Shown here in pieces: positions 11,054 to 21,150 of a DNA stretch of 64,000 nucleotides (position 1 is its first letter; each line of letters starts with the position of its first letter). The position numbers and the translations under genes are program-made. This stretch comes from Kalaharituber pfeilii. Taxonomy: Eukaryota > Ascomycota > Pezizomycetes > Pezizales > Pezizaceae. The notes beneath the pieces were generated by a model. That model searched no databases and had not been told where the DNA came from. It saw only the letters and a program-made list of their open reading frames with translations. The stretch lies in NCBI GenBank assembly GCA_015179045.1, contig WHUZ01000112.1, forward strand, positions 101,728 through 165,727, given 5' to 3'.

Positions 11054-11351
11054 CTGTCGTAGGATTCTCCTCGTCAAACTGGACATTAATGTCACTAATC
11101 TCACGAGAAATTGCAATGAATTTTTTAGTCAGATTAAGCGAGTCTATATCCACAAATCAAGTCAGACGCTGTCATGTCCTATGGCGCTACGCCCCTACTC
11201 GCTAACACCCCAACGTCCCAACGCTCCTACGCCCCCACTCCATGAGGGAGCACGCAACTATTGATACGATGGAGGTACCGTTACAGAATTGATGGCTGGT
11301 TTACTGTGACGACATTGAAGGAGGAAGATTTCATTTATGAATTAATTAATT

Positions 11352-11384
<33 letters not shown>

Positions 11385-12234
11385 CTTATTTATCTGTTTA
11401 TTTATGTATTTATGTATTTTTTCTTTTTGAAATTTAATTGCTCATAATATTACAATCCTTCTTTCTGGCCGAAAACATTTCGAATCGTAGAACGCTTGTG
11501 TGCTTACATTGGAACATAATTCCCAATAGGGGACAGGCAGTAATGGTGGAACAGATGCTTTATATTTATTTAATTTCTCTTCTTTAGGCCTCTGTATATG
11601 GCACTGACAGTATGGCTTTACGAGTACTAGTCTATATGAAATCCAATCAAATTCAAAAGAAAGATTTTCAGAGATTGAAGGCTGGCGCTGGATAAAGATG
11701 CATGTAATATTGTTGTAAAACAGAGGGATGATACAGGACATGATAAGGCTGAATTTCTGAATGATCTATCTAATACAGGAAGGAGGTTCGGAGCTATACA
11801 TATATAGAAACTACAAATGAATATAAAAAACTAATGAACTACAACTATGCATATCCCTGCCATAGGCTTGTAGCTTGTATGCGGGGTAGTGAACAAAGAA
11901 ACAAAAAAAGATGTATGTTAATGGGGTCAATGGTTGTTGAGATATCTTAATTTTTGTTCATGCAGACAGTGTAGCAACCGGGCGCACTGATTGCATGTAG
12001 TTTAGCAATTAGAAAATGACAAACTCCTGTCAAAGCGACCGTCAAATGGCTACCGGAATGGTTGTCAACATGGCTGCTGCGTGGCTGTTAAAATGGCTGT
12101 CAGCACGGGTATAAAAAATTGTGAAAATACTTACCAAAATAGAATCCAAAACAGCAGGTCAAGGAAGCAGCCGGGAGGGCAGCCGGAATAGCAAAAGTAG
12201 GTGGATTGGACTGCTGCTCTCGCAATGGCTTGTA
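11054..12234. other. Intergenic with TTTA-type microsatellite
   Basis: 11338-11428 is a (TTTA)n/(ATTA)n microsatellite. The remainder holds only short unrecognised frames. At about 12043-12110 a loose tandem of ATGGCTG words occurs. No gene is supported. Confidence 0.6.
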
Positions 12235-13040
12235 ACTAAGCCCCGCACGCTTCGCGTTCTTTATCATTTTTTATTAGAACTTCACATATGAGGTGGAGTC
12301 TCATAAAATAAATTAGAGAGGGGATCCCTACTCTTTGCAACGGAAGTAGTGCTGCCTTTATTTCTCATGTTGATTTATTAAATTATAATTAAATAAACCG
12401 TAGAAATAAAGGCACATACACCCCAGTCAATTAGAGAGGTCTTTCCGTTTTTTATAATAATATTCGTAAAAACACAAGTTAAGGAGAGGAGTCGCTTTTG
12501 CGAGGTAGGGTTAGTCGCCACCCTAAATTTATTGGGGCGGCCCCATCAATTATTTTCAATAAATGAGAGCGCCGGCCCGGGAGTTTTATGTGACCAAGGC
12601 CCCCTCGTATTTAGGGGAGGATTCTCTTTCCCCTCCCCCTTGAATCTTTTTGTCTTTTATATTTATATTTATTTATATTTATATTTATAAAAAGATCTAC
12701 CCTATTTCCATATAAATGCGGTGACCCGCGTCTTCTGCAGCGAGAAAAAATAAAAAAAAAATAAAATAAAATAAAAGTAAGCCCGCCCGGGCCTCTCTTT
12801 AGCGAAGCGCAAGCGAAGCACCACGCATTGCATGCTTTGCATCGCCCCGCTAAAGCGGGGCGACGCTTTCCTTTTTATACTTAATAATATATTATATTAT
12901 ATATTATATATTAAGATAAAAAGTTGAAAAAGCACTCCTTCTATCTATGAAGAGGGGGCGCTTTCCAAGGCCGAGCGCATTAATTTTTTGGGGCGACTAA
13001 TCCCTACCTCGCTTCTCCCCCCCCGACCCCCTCACCCCCT
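12235..13040. other. Mitochondrial-like insertion (candidate NUMT)
   Basis: Composition changes abruptly: very AT-rich runs (TTTATATTTATATTTATTTA and TATATTATATATTATATATT types) alternate with short GC clusters such as CGCCCCGCTAAAGCGGGGCG at 12843-12862, a perfect hairpin, and AGCGAAGCGCAAGCGAAGC. Hairpin GC clusters in AT-rich spacers are characteristic of fungal mitochondrial intergenic DNA, and nothing else in the window looks like this. No mitochondrial protein or rRNA gene is recognisable, so it would derive from spacer or intron sequence. Confidence 0.55.
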
Positions 13041-13121
13041 CTAGCCTATCCAGAAGGATACTACTGCATACCGGATACTGCATAGCATGTGTTATGCATT
13101 AGTCTGGTGTCCCAAACGACC

Positions 13122-13183
13122 CTTTTTTTTTTTTTTTTTTTAATTTCACGTAACCCCATTTGCAGCTGTTCGCCATGGCAGGG
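13122..13183 (-). mobile_element. Poly(A)-tailed tail-A fragment, minus strand
   Basis: A T run is followed by AATTTCACGTAACCCC and GCAGCTGTTCGCCATGGCAG, the reverse complement of the LINE 3' tail. CAAACGACC occurs on both sides (13113-13121 and 13188-13196) as the likely target-site duplication. Confidence 0.8.
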
Positions 13184-13220
13184 TACTCAAACGACCTAGT
13201 CATACCTGCTTTAGCCAGTA

Positions 13221-15086
13221 CCATCACCGATGGGGTAATGATGTGCCCACCGGTAATGATGCGCCCTCTTGGCACTCCTCCTCATGCATTCTCCCATCGT
13301 ATTACTTATTGTAGGTATATGACATATATTGAAATTATATACTACAAGGCTAATTCAACATCGCTAAATCAGAATCTTTGATCAGAATTACAAAAAAATC
13401 AATAAATCAAGATCTGTGACTAAATCTATCATTCTCCATTAAAAAAAGCCCCCTTCTATATAACCTGCCCAATATTACTCAAAATCAAGATATTACTATA
13501 AAAGGCTATCAATACATATTTGCCCTACATCAGTCTATTAGATTATAGTCAGCAGTTGTATGCAGAGTTCATCTAGAATAACTATACTTTCAAATATATA
13601 GAGAAAGCTTATATTCTCAGACCAATCTTTGTATATCAATATCACTATTAGTGTTCTCAGAGTTTTTAGATGATCCAGAAATGCTACAACTATACATGGT
13701 AATAGCTGAAGGACTGGAGGTGATGACTGTAGCCTTATTTGAGGCCTTCGGTAGAGCTCTGCAGGTGAGAATTTGCTAATAATACCTTTAGTACTGGGCA
13801 GCTGGTGGAGCGAATATACACATATATATAATATATGCGATATGCTATTGCATTGCTATATACGCTGCGTAAAGGAGTACACAGCTAGTCAAATAGTTCT
13901 CTATATCTGCAATCCCCATTATAATGAGATTGCAGAGGTGAAAGTGGTACTTGAGGTAGCGGAAAAGAAAAAGTAACAAAATTTAGAAAATTGGTAAGAG
14001 GGGAATGTAACAGATCTGGTAAACGCAGAGAGTTACTATTCACCAGGTCAGAAGGATACTTGACTAGTGATGCTCACTAGTCCTCTGCGTAGCTCATATA
14101 GTGCTCATTTATGCGACTGCGACGCCGCCCTCGCATATCACTTGCATATGCGCATTTCGTATGCGCCACCAACTGCCCGCCCTACAGTTGTGGTGAGCCC
14201 GTAATAGAGAAGAAGTTAAGAGCAGCAGTGGAAAAGATCCTGAAAGCAGAAAAACAGGCTGAGAAAGCAGAGAAGTAGCAGAATGCTGTCCAGAAAGGAA
14301 AAAAAGGCTATTGAAGAAAAAAGATAATTAGGTATGAAAGAGCATAAAAAGAGGGTAAAATAGAAGCAAGAAGAGAAGGAACATAAAGTAGCTAAGCGGA
14401 CTGCAGTGAGAGGTCGTAGGGCAGTTTGCACACAGGGCCATGGCCGAGGGAAACCTATGGTTGATGTTCGGGGAGGGTCTAAACAGCCAAGGAAGGGGGT
14501 GGCCAGAGAAGTATCATCAGCGAATTTCGAGCTGCAGAGCTCATCATCTTTACCAGAGCCCTCAAATGAGGCTACAATCATCATCTCTAGTCCTTCAACT
14601 ACCACTATGTCAAGTCCTAGCATTCCTGGATCATCTGAAGACTTTGAGGAAACTGATAATGACATCAAGATCTAAAGATTGGCCTGAGAATCTGAATTTT
14701 ATCTATATATTTGAAGGTATACTGTATTCCAGATGAATTCTATATGCAATTGCTGACTATAACTTAATAGACTGATGTACAATGAATAAGAATTGATAAG
14801 TCTCGATAATAATATCTTAATTTTGGATGATATTAGATAGGTCATTTGCAAGGAGGTCTTTTTTTAGATGGAGAATGACAGATTTATTCAGAGATCTTGA
14901 CCTTTTGATTTTTTCATGATTCTGATAAAATATTCTGATTTAGCGATATGGAATTAGCCTTGTAGTATGTAATTTTAATATATGTTGTATGCCTGCAATA
15001 AGTAATACGATGGGAAAATGCGTGAGGAGGAGTGCCAAGAGGGCGCATCATTACCGGTGGGCACATCATTACCCCATCGGTGATGG
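13221..15086. mobile_element. DNA transposon with ~235-bp terminal inverted repeats
   Basis: The left end CCATCACCGATGGGGTAATG (13221) is the reverse complement of the right end finishing at 15086, and each is bordered by TA (13219-13220, 15087-15088). The similarity runs about 235 bp inwards (13221-13455 and 14850-15086), at roughly 90% by eye. TA duplication suggests the Tc1/mariner-pogo superfamily. The interior holds only broken frames: a Lys/Glu-rich region around 14.2-14.4 kb and a Ser-rich tail, like the C-terminus of fungal pogo/Fot1-type transposases. The element looks dead but its termini are well preserved. Confidence 0.85.
14406..14675 (+). pseudogene. Relic C-terminus of a transposase-like protein
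   Basis: The frame reads RGRRAVCTQGHGRGKPMVDV followed by a Ser/Pro-rich, acidic C-terminus (SSEDFEETDNDIKI). Upstream, in-frame stops interrupt a Lys/Glu/Gln-rich stretch. A basic 'GRR...RGR' patch followed by an acidic Ser-rich tail is common at the end of fungal DDE transposases, but no catalytic region can be identified, so the assignment comes mainly from its position between TIRs. Confidence 0.35.
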
Positions 15087-15849
15087 TAACACCTGTACCC
15101 CATCATGCAAGAATATTGCAGACGGAATATAGCGTCGGATGTCTCTAGAAACGGCGCAGAAGAAGCTTGGCGGCGCAGCTTCAACCAGGGAATCTGCGCT
15201 GCGATACAGAAGTATGCAGAAGCGGAATGTTCCAAGAATGCAGAGACTGCTTGCCATAACGAACAATCAAGCGCACCAGCCTATAGCCGAGCCTGCCAAA
15301 CACCAGACACTAGTATTGCTACCAATGCTCAGCATAATAGCCACGTTTCAGTGACTGCTCTCACGAGAGTTCGCTCACAAGTCATGCAGGGGTACATTCT
15401 TGACGCAAGAGGATATGCGCAGGGATACGGATTCTATGATGCTCTCAACTTATGCTCTTAAACAACGTGCAATATTCGCCTTTAACACCCCTATATATAA
15501 ACGTGCGCTGCAAGCAGATTGGTGTGAATATGAGGTTGCTAATTTCTACAACGAGGGGTATGCAGGATCTTCTAGATATGTTATTCCGTGAAATATTATC
15601 ATTCCACGATCTCGGCTCACGTGCTGTCCCCCATGTGGCACCTTCGCGAATGACGATATCTCCATAATCTTCGACAGTTCTAGAGCACACTATGCAAAAG
15701 ACCTTCCGCTTGTAGCACAACGGAACAATTCCTGTCAACACTACATTGTTACGCGCTTGAAGGAGATAACAACAACCAGTTGAGACCTCCGAGGGAGCTT
15801 CTTGGGTTTTTTTAAAGCAAAGAAGCATATGCCCCTTATAACCTGTTTA
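15087..15849. other. Spacer, no gene recognised
   Basis: A frame of 118 codons (15105-15461) has no recognisable motif and no supporting context. It overlaps antisense frames of similar length and is left unannotated. Confidence 0.5.
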
Positions 15850-16400
15850 TGCCGCAGACAGTGGAATCCTGGGAAGGTTAGTTAGCTGCCTGTTGGTCTC
15901 CGAGGGCGTCAACACGGATCTACGTAATGACTTGGGTGAAGACTCGGAGCCCATGTCAACATTGTGTGTGTGGCGACTCGGAGTATCCAACTGCTGTATG
16001 TGTGCAGCCGCATCCTAGGGACATGAGGAAATGATCTCACTACTGTTGCGTCGAGCGGCTGATATTGATATTTACCGATTAAGTGGTACTGCACTGACAG
16101 CAGCTATAGATAGTGGGCATAGAGAAATCGTCTCTCTCGTCTGGATTGACGGGCCTACGTCAACAAATAATACGGGTCGCTGCAAGCATGGAATTTTGCT
16201 CTCTGCATATCAAGGAGATATGAGGAAGCCACCTCACTTCTGCTGATACGAGGAGCCGATGCCAACAATGTGACTTCCAGTTGGCTTTGAATTGCCCCGC
16301 GTGCACTTAAACTTGAGTCAAAGGTAAAATTGTCTTGCTGATGCTGGATCAAGGCGCCAATTCGTTTCCTGCTTCGGAGAGGGAACGAGCTGGTTTTGGA
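15850..16400 (+). pseudogene. Decayed third NACHT-ankyrin copy (ankyrin part only)
   Basis: GGTTAGTTAGCTGCCTGTTG and the following GTCTCCGAGGGCGTCAACAC match the pre-ankyrin segment of copy 2 at about 38.26-38.30 kb. Then come degenerate repeats (EMISLLLRRAADIDIYRLSGTALTAA, GHREIVSL), ending with CAAGGCGCCAATTCGTTTCC, equivalent to the GANPFP cap of the intact array. Stops and frameshifts break every frame, and no NACHT region is present upstream. Confidence 0.75.
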
Positions 16401-19400
16401 AGAGGACAATGTATGAAGTGGTGCAGGAGAGCCTTCACCAACTACACCTGGCTGCGAACTGGGTAGGGTGGAGCCATGTGGAGGAGGAACATCAGTGCTG
16501 AGGAGGTGTGGAGTGCTGAGCTGGAGCAGCCGCCGAGGAAGGACAAGGATGGAGTGCAGGTCACCTGGCAGTGCTGGAGAAGAAAGGGTGGAGGCAGGAG
16601 GAAGTAGAGGGCAACCCGGACGAGGAATGGTTCCCCGGCCTTTTAGTTGTGCTTAGTCACAGATCTCCCTGCAAGCCTAGCGGCCGGGCCTTTTCTCCCA
16701 CCGCTTCTCCTGCCGTGCCTCGCGTCTCCTCCTACAGCCTCTCCTGTCCGTTCTCTTGGCGCCTCTGCCGCCGCCACCAATGCCACCTCCGGTACCTGTT
16801 CCGACAAGCTCTCGATCCCACTGCCTCTTCCATTCCCGGATAACGCAAGTCAAAGTATCGGTTGGAGGAGCTTGTGATCATGAGGGTGTGGTAGGCGGCA
16901 CGCCTAAGCTACTGTTACCGCGCTGACGCTGGGCCTTTTATACTGCATAATAGCCCAGCACTCCTGTGCATATCCCTTTTTTTTTTTTTTTTTTTATTTC
17001 ACGTGACCCCGCTTGTAGCTGTTCGCCATGGCAGGGCCTGTGCATATCCAGAAGCGAAGGTGTATGCTTCAATATGATAGTGCAATTCTCTACATAATAA
17101 CTTGAGCACCACCAAACATCCTATACTTCATGGGAATTCCCAGCAGGGTATACAGTGAGGTCAATCAGATCTCAGGGTAGAATCATTGACATATGGCGTC
17201 TCAAAGCATGTCCAGCATAGGATACCAAATAAGTCATCACTTATATGCTTAAAAAAAAACCTAGAAATATGCGGAGGTTAATTTAGCATATTCCCCCATT
17301 CTCTGGCTTCAATTTTGAGCCCATTTGAGGGCCATTTGCACTCAATTTTTTTGTTGTGGTATCCGGAAAGTGCGCAATATCCCGGTTGCGTGCATTAGCT
17401 AGGCTTTCCCCAGCGGAGACTATTATAGACATGGTCCGTCCGAATTTTCTGTCCCCCCCGCAATTTTCATTTGTTTTCACAGAGAAATGCCATCTGTCGT
17501 TTGGAAATTCAGAGCCAACGTCAGTCAAGCTATTCTCCGCCACCGTATTAGTGGTCTGGTCCGTCTGAAGCTCTCAAGCCCCATGTACCTATAGCCCCAT
17601 GTAGCCCCCCAATTGATCAAAGCCAAAGCTCATAGGTTTTAAGCGCAAATAACAGAGGAAAAGCACAGCGGAGTAGTTGATATACGACGGAAAATACTGC
17701 ATGAGACAGGAGGTAAGATTATGGTGTGCAATGCGGAGATGCAAGATGCGAGAGGTGAATTTGGAAGCTTTGTCAGTCGTATCATATGCTGTTGCGGGGC
17801 TCTTACCTGTCAATCCTATTATTCACTGTCGAGATGGGATCGGTGGAGATGGGATGCTCGATCAGAGCGCCGCGGCTGGTGCAGAGGTTGTCGAAGAGCA
17901 TGTTCAAGAGGGTGCCGGAGGAGAGGCTGGGGAGAGGTTACCGGAGGTGGGACAGCCAGATGTTGGATGTGGAGAGATTATTGGTGGGGAAATAGGGGAG
18001 GCAGCAGGGGAGGCGATGAGGCGGGGGGTCGAGGAGGCTGTATCAGCGGGGCTTCGAGGGCCGCGGGAGACTGCTGCTGGAGCTGTCGGGGGACTGCCGC
18101 AGAGAGAAGCTGCTGATAAAGACTACCAGATGGACCTGCGGCTGTTGGACGGGTGGGGCACGCGCCTGAGAGACGATGGAGAAGGGGTTTCCGAATCGGG
18201 CTTGTAGAGGGGGGCAGGGGGAGAGTAGCTGCTGCAGCCGCTTGGAGAGTTGTGGGAGTGGCTTGTAGGAGGCACGGTGCAATGATTTTGCTCAGTACAG
18301 CGGTGGGTAACTTGTCGCGACACACCCTGTCTCTCAACTACCCGTTCGCTGAATAAGTTCAACTCGCAGGCTGAGCTGTATTCAACTCGTAAGCTGTGAA
18401 ATTTACCCCCCCCCTGCATCGCCACTGCTGCACGCACTCGCTGGCCACATAACTTTACCCTCAACCGCATACCTGCCGCGGAATTCGACCCCCCAAAAAT
18501 TTCCACGCTACCCCCTTTTTTTGGGATCATCATCAGCTACGGTACTGAATTTCTCACGTTTCAGTGGCATTTACCCTGAATTGATCAACTATCTTTATAC
18601 TATGGAGTTAAACCTACACGGCATGTAATTACATCTCCCCCCAATGATCTCACTTCGGAATTCGATTTGAACGCCGTACCCACATATCCGTTTGCTATGG
18701 CTAGGCTCTCGCTTTGCTACCTCTTCTGCCTGTTAGGCATTACATCATATAAAAAAAAAACCATATTATAGCTGCAGATGGATGCGCTGCCTGAACTATG
18801 ACTCTACTCCTTTTGCTCTTGGTTTCTGGGACATATATATACGCTACTCCATAGCACACCAGCAGCCGCATACAACCCCTCAAATGTAGCATAATCCTGC
18901 ATCGCAGCTTCTCTCACGTGCCCCAGTCCCTTCGGGTCACGATGCACTGCAGGAAGTGGAACTCGAGCCCCCATATGGACGCTTCCAAAAAATTAAGAAA
19001 ATGGCGATATATTTACAGTAAAGTGGCAGACTCATCTAAATGAATATCGGAGATTTCAGATTCCTTTTTGGAAAGTTTGAATGGAGTGGGGCGCGGAGCT
19101 GGGGAGTTTTGGGTTGTAATGCTTGGTCAAAATGGGGGGGGTGCCAAGACTGCCCTCCGCCCCGTCGTCCCTACCACCGTTCCCGCTCTCTCTCTCGCTT
19201 CCGGGGCCCTCTCCGACAAATCTCCGCTCACTTTTGAACCCACCTCTATATCCTCTCCACGTCTCTCACAGCCTCTCTCCCACCACCGCTTCCACCTGTC
19301 CCACCTCTAACAGCATCTCCCACCACCTCCGCGGAAGCCTTTCCGATATCGTTTCCTAGATTCACCATCTCGCTGCCTCGATACGTAGATTACTCCTAGA

Positions 19401-19539
19401 TATGTCGCCTACTTCCATGTGACTTTCGTCTTTTCAGCTTTTTCCACTATTTTCGTTTTATGGCACGATTTATTGTTTCGCCATTTCTCGATATCTCATG
19501 AAATGGAATCTGCATCTTGAGTATCAAGGGGGCATTGAG
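16401..19539. other. Base-skewed non-coding repeats
   Basis: 16.47-16.9 kb and 17.83-18.25 kb are strongly G- or C-skewed, with words such as GGAGAGGCTG and GTCGAGGAGG that recur at 32.4-32.9, 48.7-49.5, 55.1-56.2 and 62.6-63.2 kb. Long overlapping frames here are by-products of skew. At 17510-17580 there is a copy of the module described at 19560. 18.3-19.0 kb shows nothing recognisable, and 19.1-19.4 kb is C-rich. Confidence 0.55.
16976..17036 (-). mobile_element. Poly(A)-tailed tail-A fragment, minus strand
   Basis: A T run is followed by ATTTCACGTGACCCCGCTTG and TAGCTGTTCGCCATGGCAGG. It is flanked by a perfect 13-bp duplication CCTGTGCATATCC at 16963-16975 and 17037-17049, so this ~60-bp unit is a complete retrotransposition product. 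Confidence 0.9.
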
Positions 19540-19559
19540 TGCATAGGGTTCCCAGGCGG

Positions 19560-20080
19560 ATACACGTCTATAATATGGTCGGCTGAGGAAGTCTTGGCTA
19601 AGCTGGGCATGAATTCCGAAGCAAGAAGCGCTGTCGCCCCTTTGAAACAGAGCCGGTGGGAATATGCAGGTTATGGGTAAGTGGGATTTCCAGTCGGGTC
19701 AGGTCTATAATAGAGTCGGCGGAGGAAAGCCCGGCTGAGTTGAGCATGATTTCCGAAGCAAAAAGGAGTCCATTTTGCATAGGACAGGTACTCGATGGGT
19801 GCGAGGAATCGGTCTCTTGTCTAAGGCAGAATCCCCTTTGTGCAAGGAGGGAGCTTCGTCCTTATATGGTGTTCCAGTCGCAGATTTATAATATCGTTGG
19901 AGGAAGAAGCCTGATTAAAGTTGGGCAGCGAATTCCGAACCAAGAGCTGCTGCCCCCTCTTATAAAACAAGCGACAAAAATGTGGGAGTAGGGGGTTATC
20001 GGCACATGGGGATTCGAGACGGACCGGGCCTATAAAATCGTCAGCGGAGCAAGCCTAACTAAGTTGCACGGCGAACTCAG
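19560..20080 (-). repeat. Tandem array of a ~130-240 bp module
   Basis: Four imperfect copies (near 19565, 19700, 19880 and 20025) share the order: GTCTATAATATGGTCGGC, then GGAGGAAGCC, then AATTCCGAACCAAG. The same module in the opposite orientation occurs at 32.1, 48.2-48.5, 54.65-54.9 and 62.1-62.5 kb, and as single copies at 17.5 and 41.1 kb. It is non-coding and its family is unknown. Confidence 0.7.
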
Positions 20081-21145
20081 TAAGGCTCTAAATTTAACTC
20101 ACTGGATGTTTGTCGCTCGACGAAAATACCATTGCAGCGGCTTACAAGCTCGGATATATAAAATCCCTGCTGTTGTTTTGCGCAAACCCGACTTCCGGGA
20201 AATCCTTTATAGTACGTGAGACTCTACGTTTACTACCGACGTTGTTTTTGGAATATGAAAAGGGGGTCTGAATGCTGGCCTGTTGTTCTGACAAGGTTAT
20301 TTCCCCCTCAAGTTCAAGCTACGGCAATAGTCAATTCAGATCTCTCCACATTGGTCACTCCATCGAAGCAAATAGCACTGCGAGCTGATCTGGATAAGGC
20401 AATTATAACTGTGCATACATACAAAACTCTGATTGATGTTGGGGAAGGGTTGAAATTCATGATGGGGGGGGGGGAATTGTAGCAGGGGCTGCGGAGGTGA
20501 ACTTTGCAGTACCTGAGTTGCGGGAAGCATCTGGGCGAGGAGATATAGCCTCTACACAAGCCGCCACATTTAAATTAGAGCCAGTTGGATTGGATTGGAT
20601 TGGAGCCACCAGCGTTGGAGTTGGGAGGTTTATAAGGTTGAATTTAGCCAACTGGTACAAAAACGTAGAATTCAGACTGCGTATAGGAAGGAACGTACAG
20701 TGCTACTATGTCATAGAATCTTGTATTATAGCACTGGTAGTACCATTGCCACTATTGCATGTCCAAGTGGAGTATCGCACAGAGTGGGTATTTGCTGGGC
20801 TTATACATAATGAACTGTAGATGCTGTAGATGTAGCATTGTTCGCTTGTTTTTTCTTGGAAATTCGGAATCAGCGTGGTCAATATGGTTTATAACTAGTT
20901 CACCGCACATGTCAGGGATATATTCGATGTCGATATGCCTGCATTTCGTCGTTTGGGAGGGAGGATGCCAAATCGGTGCAAAGTTGCCCATGTATGATGG
21001 TATTCCGCCCGATACTTGCATCAATGGCCTGCATATGCATGTCGGCTTGGGATAGATTACGAGACCCGTGACACACAGCGCGGTATATTGGGAACCCGCC
21101 ATATGCTGAAGTAAATTTCTAGAATTATGTAGCAGACTTCGTATA
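20081..21145. other. Spacer, no gene recognised
   Basis: Only short frames without domains are visible. A GGATT triplication occurs at 20586-20600 and a G run at 20464-20473. Confidence 0.5.
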
Positions 21146-21150
21146 TAGTA

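Noticed and set aside
15105..15461. 118-codon frame just right of the long-TIR transposon
   Set aside because: No recognisable domain; overlapping frames of similar size on both strands; no promoter or homology within the window.
17677..18207. Plus-strand frame of 176 codons in the G-rich stretch
   Set aside because: All three frames on both strands are open here because of base skew. The sequence belongs to the non-coding GGAG/GTCG repeat zone also seen in R1-R4.
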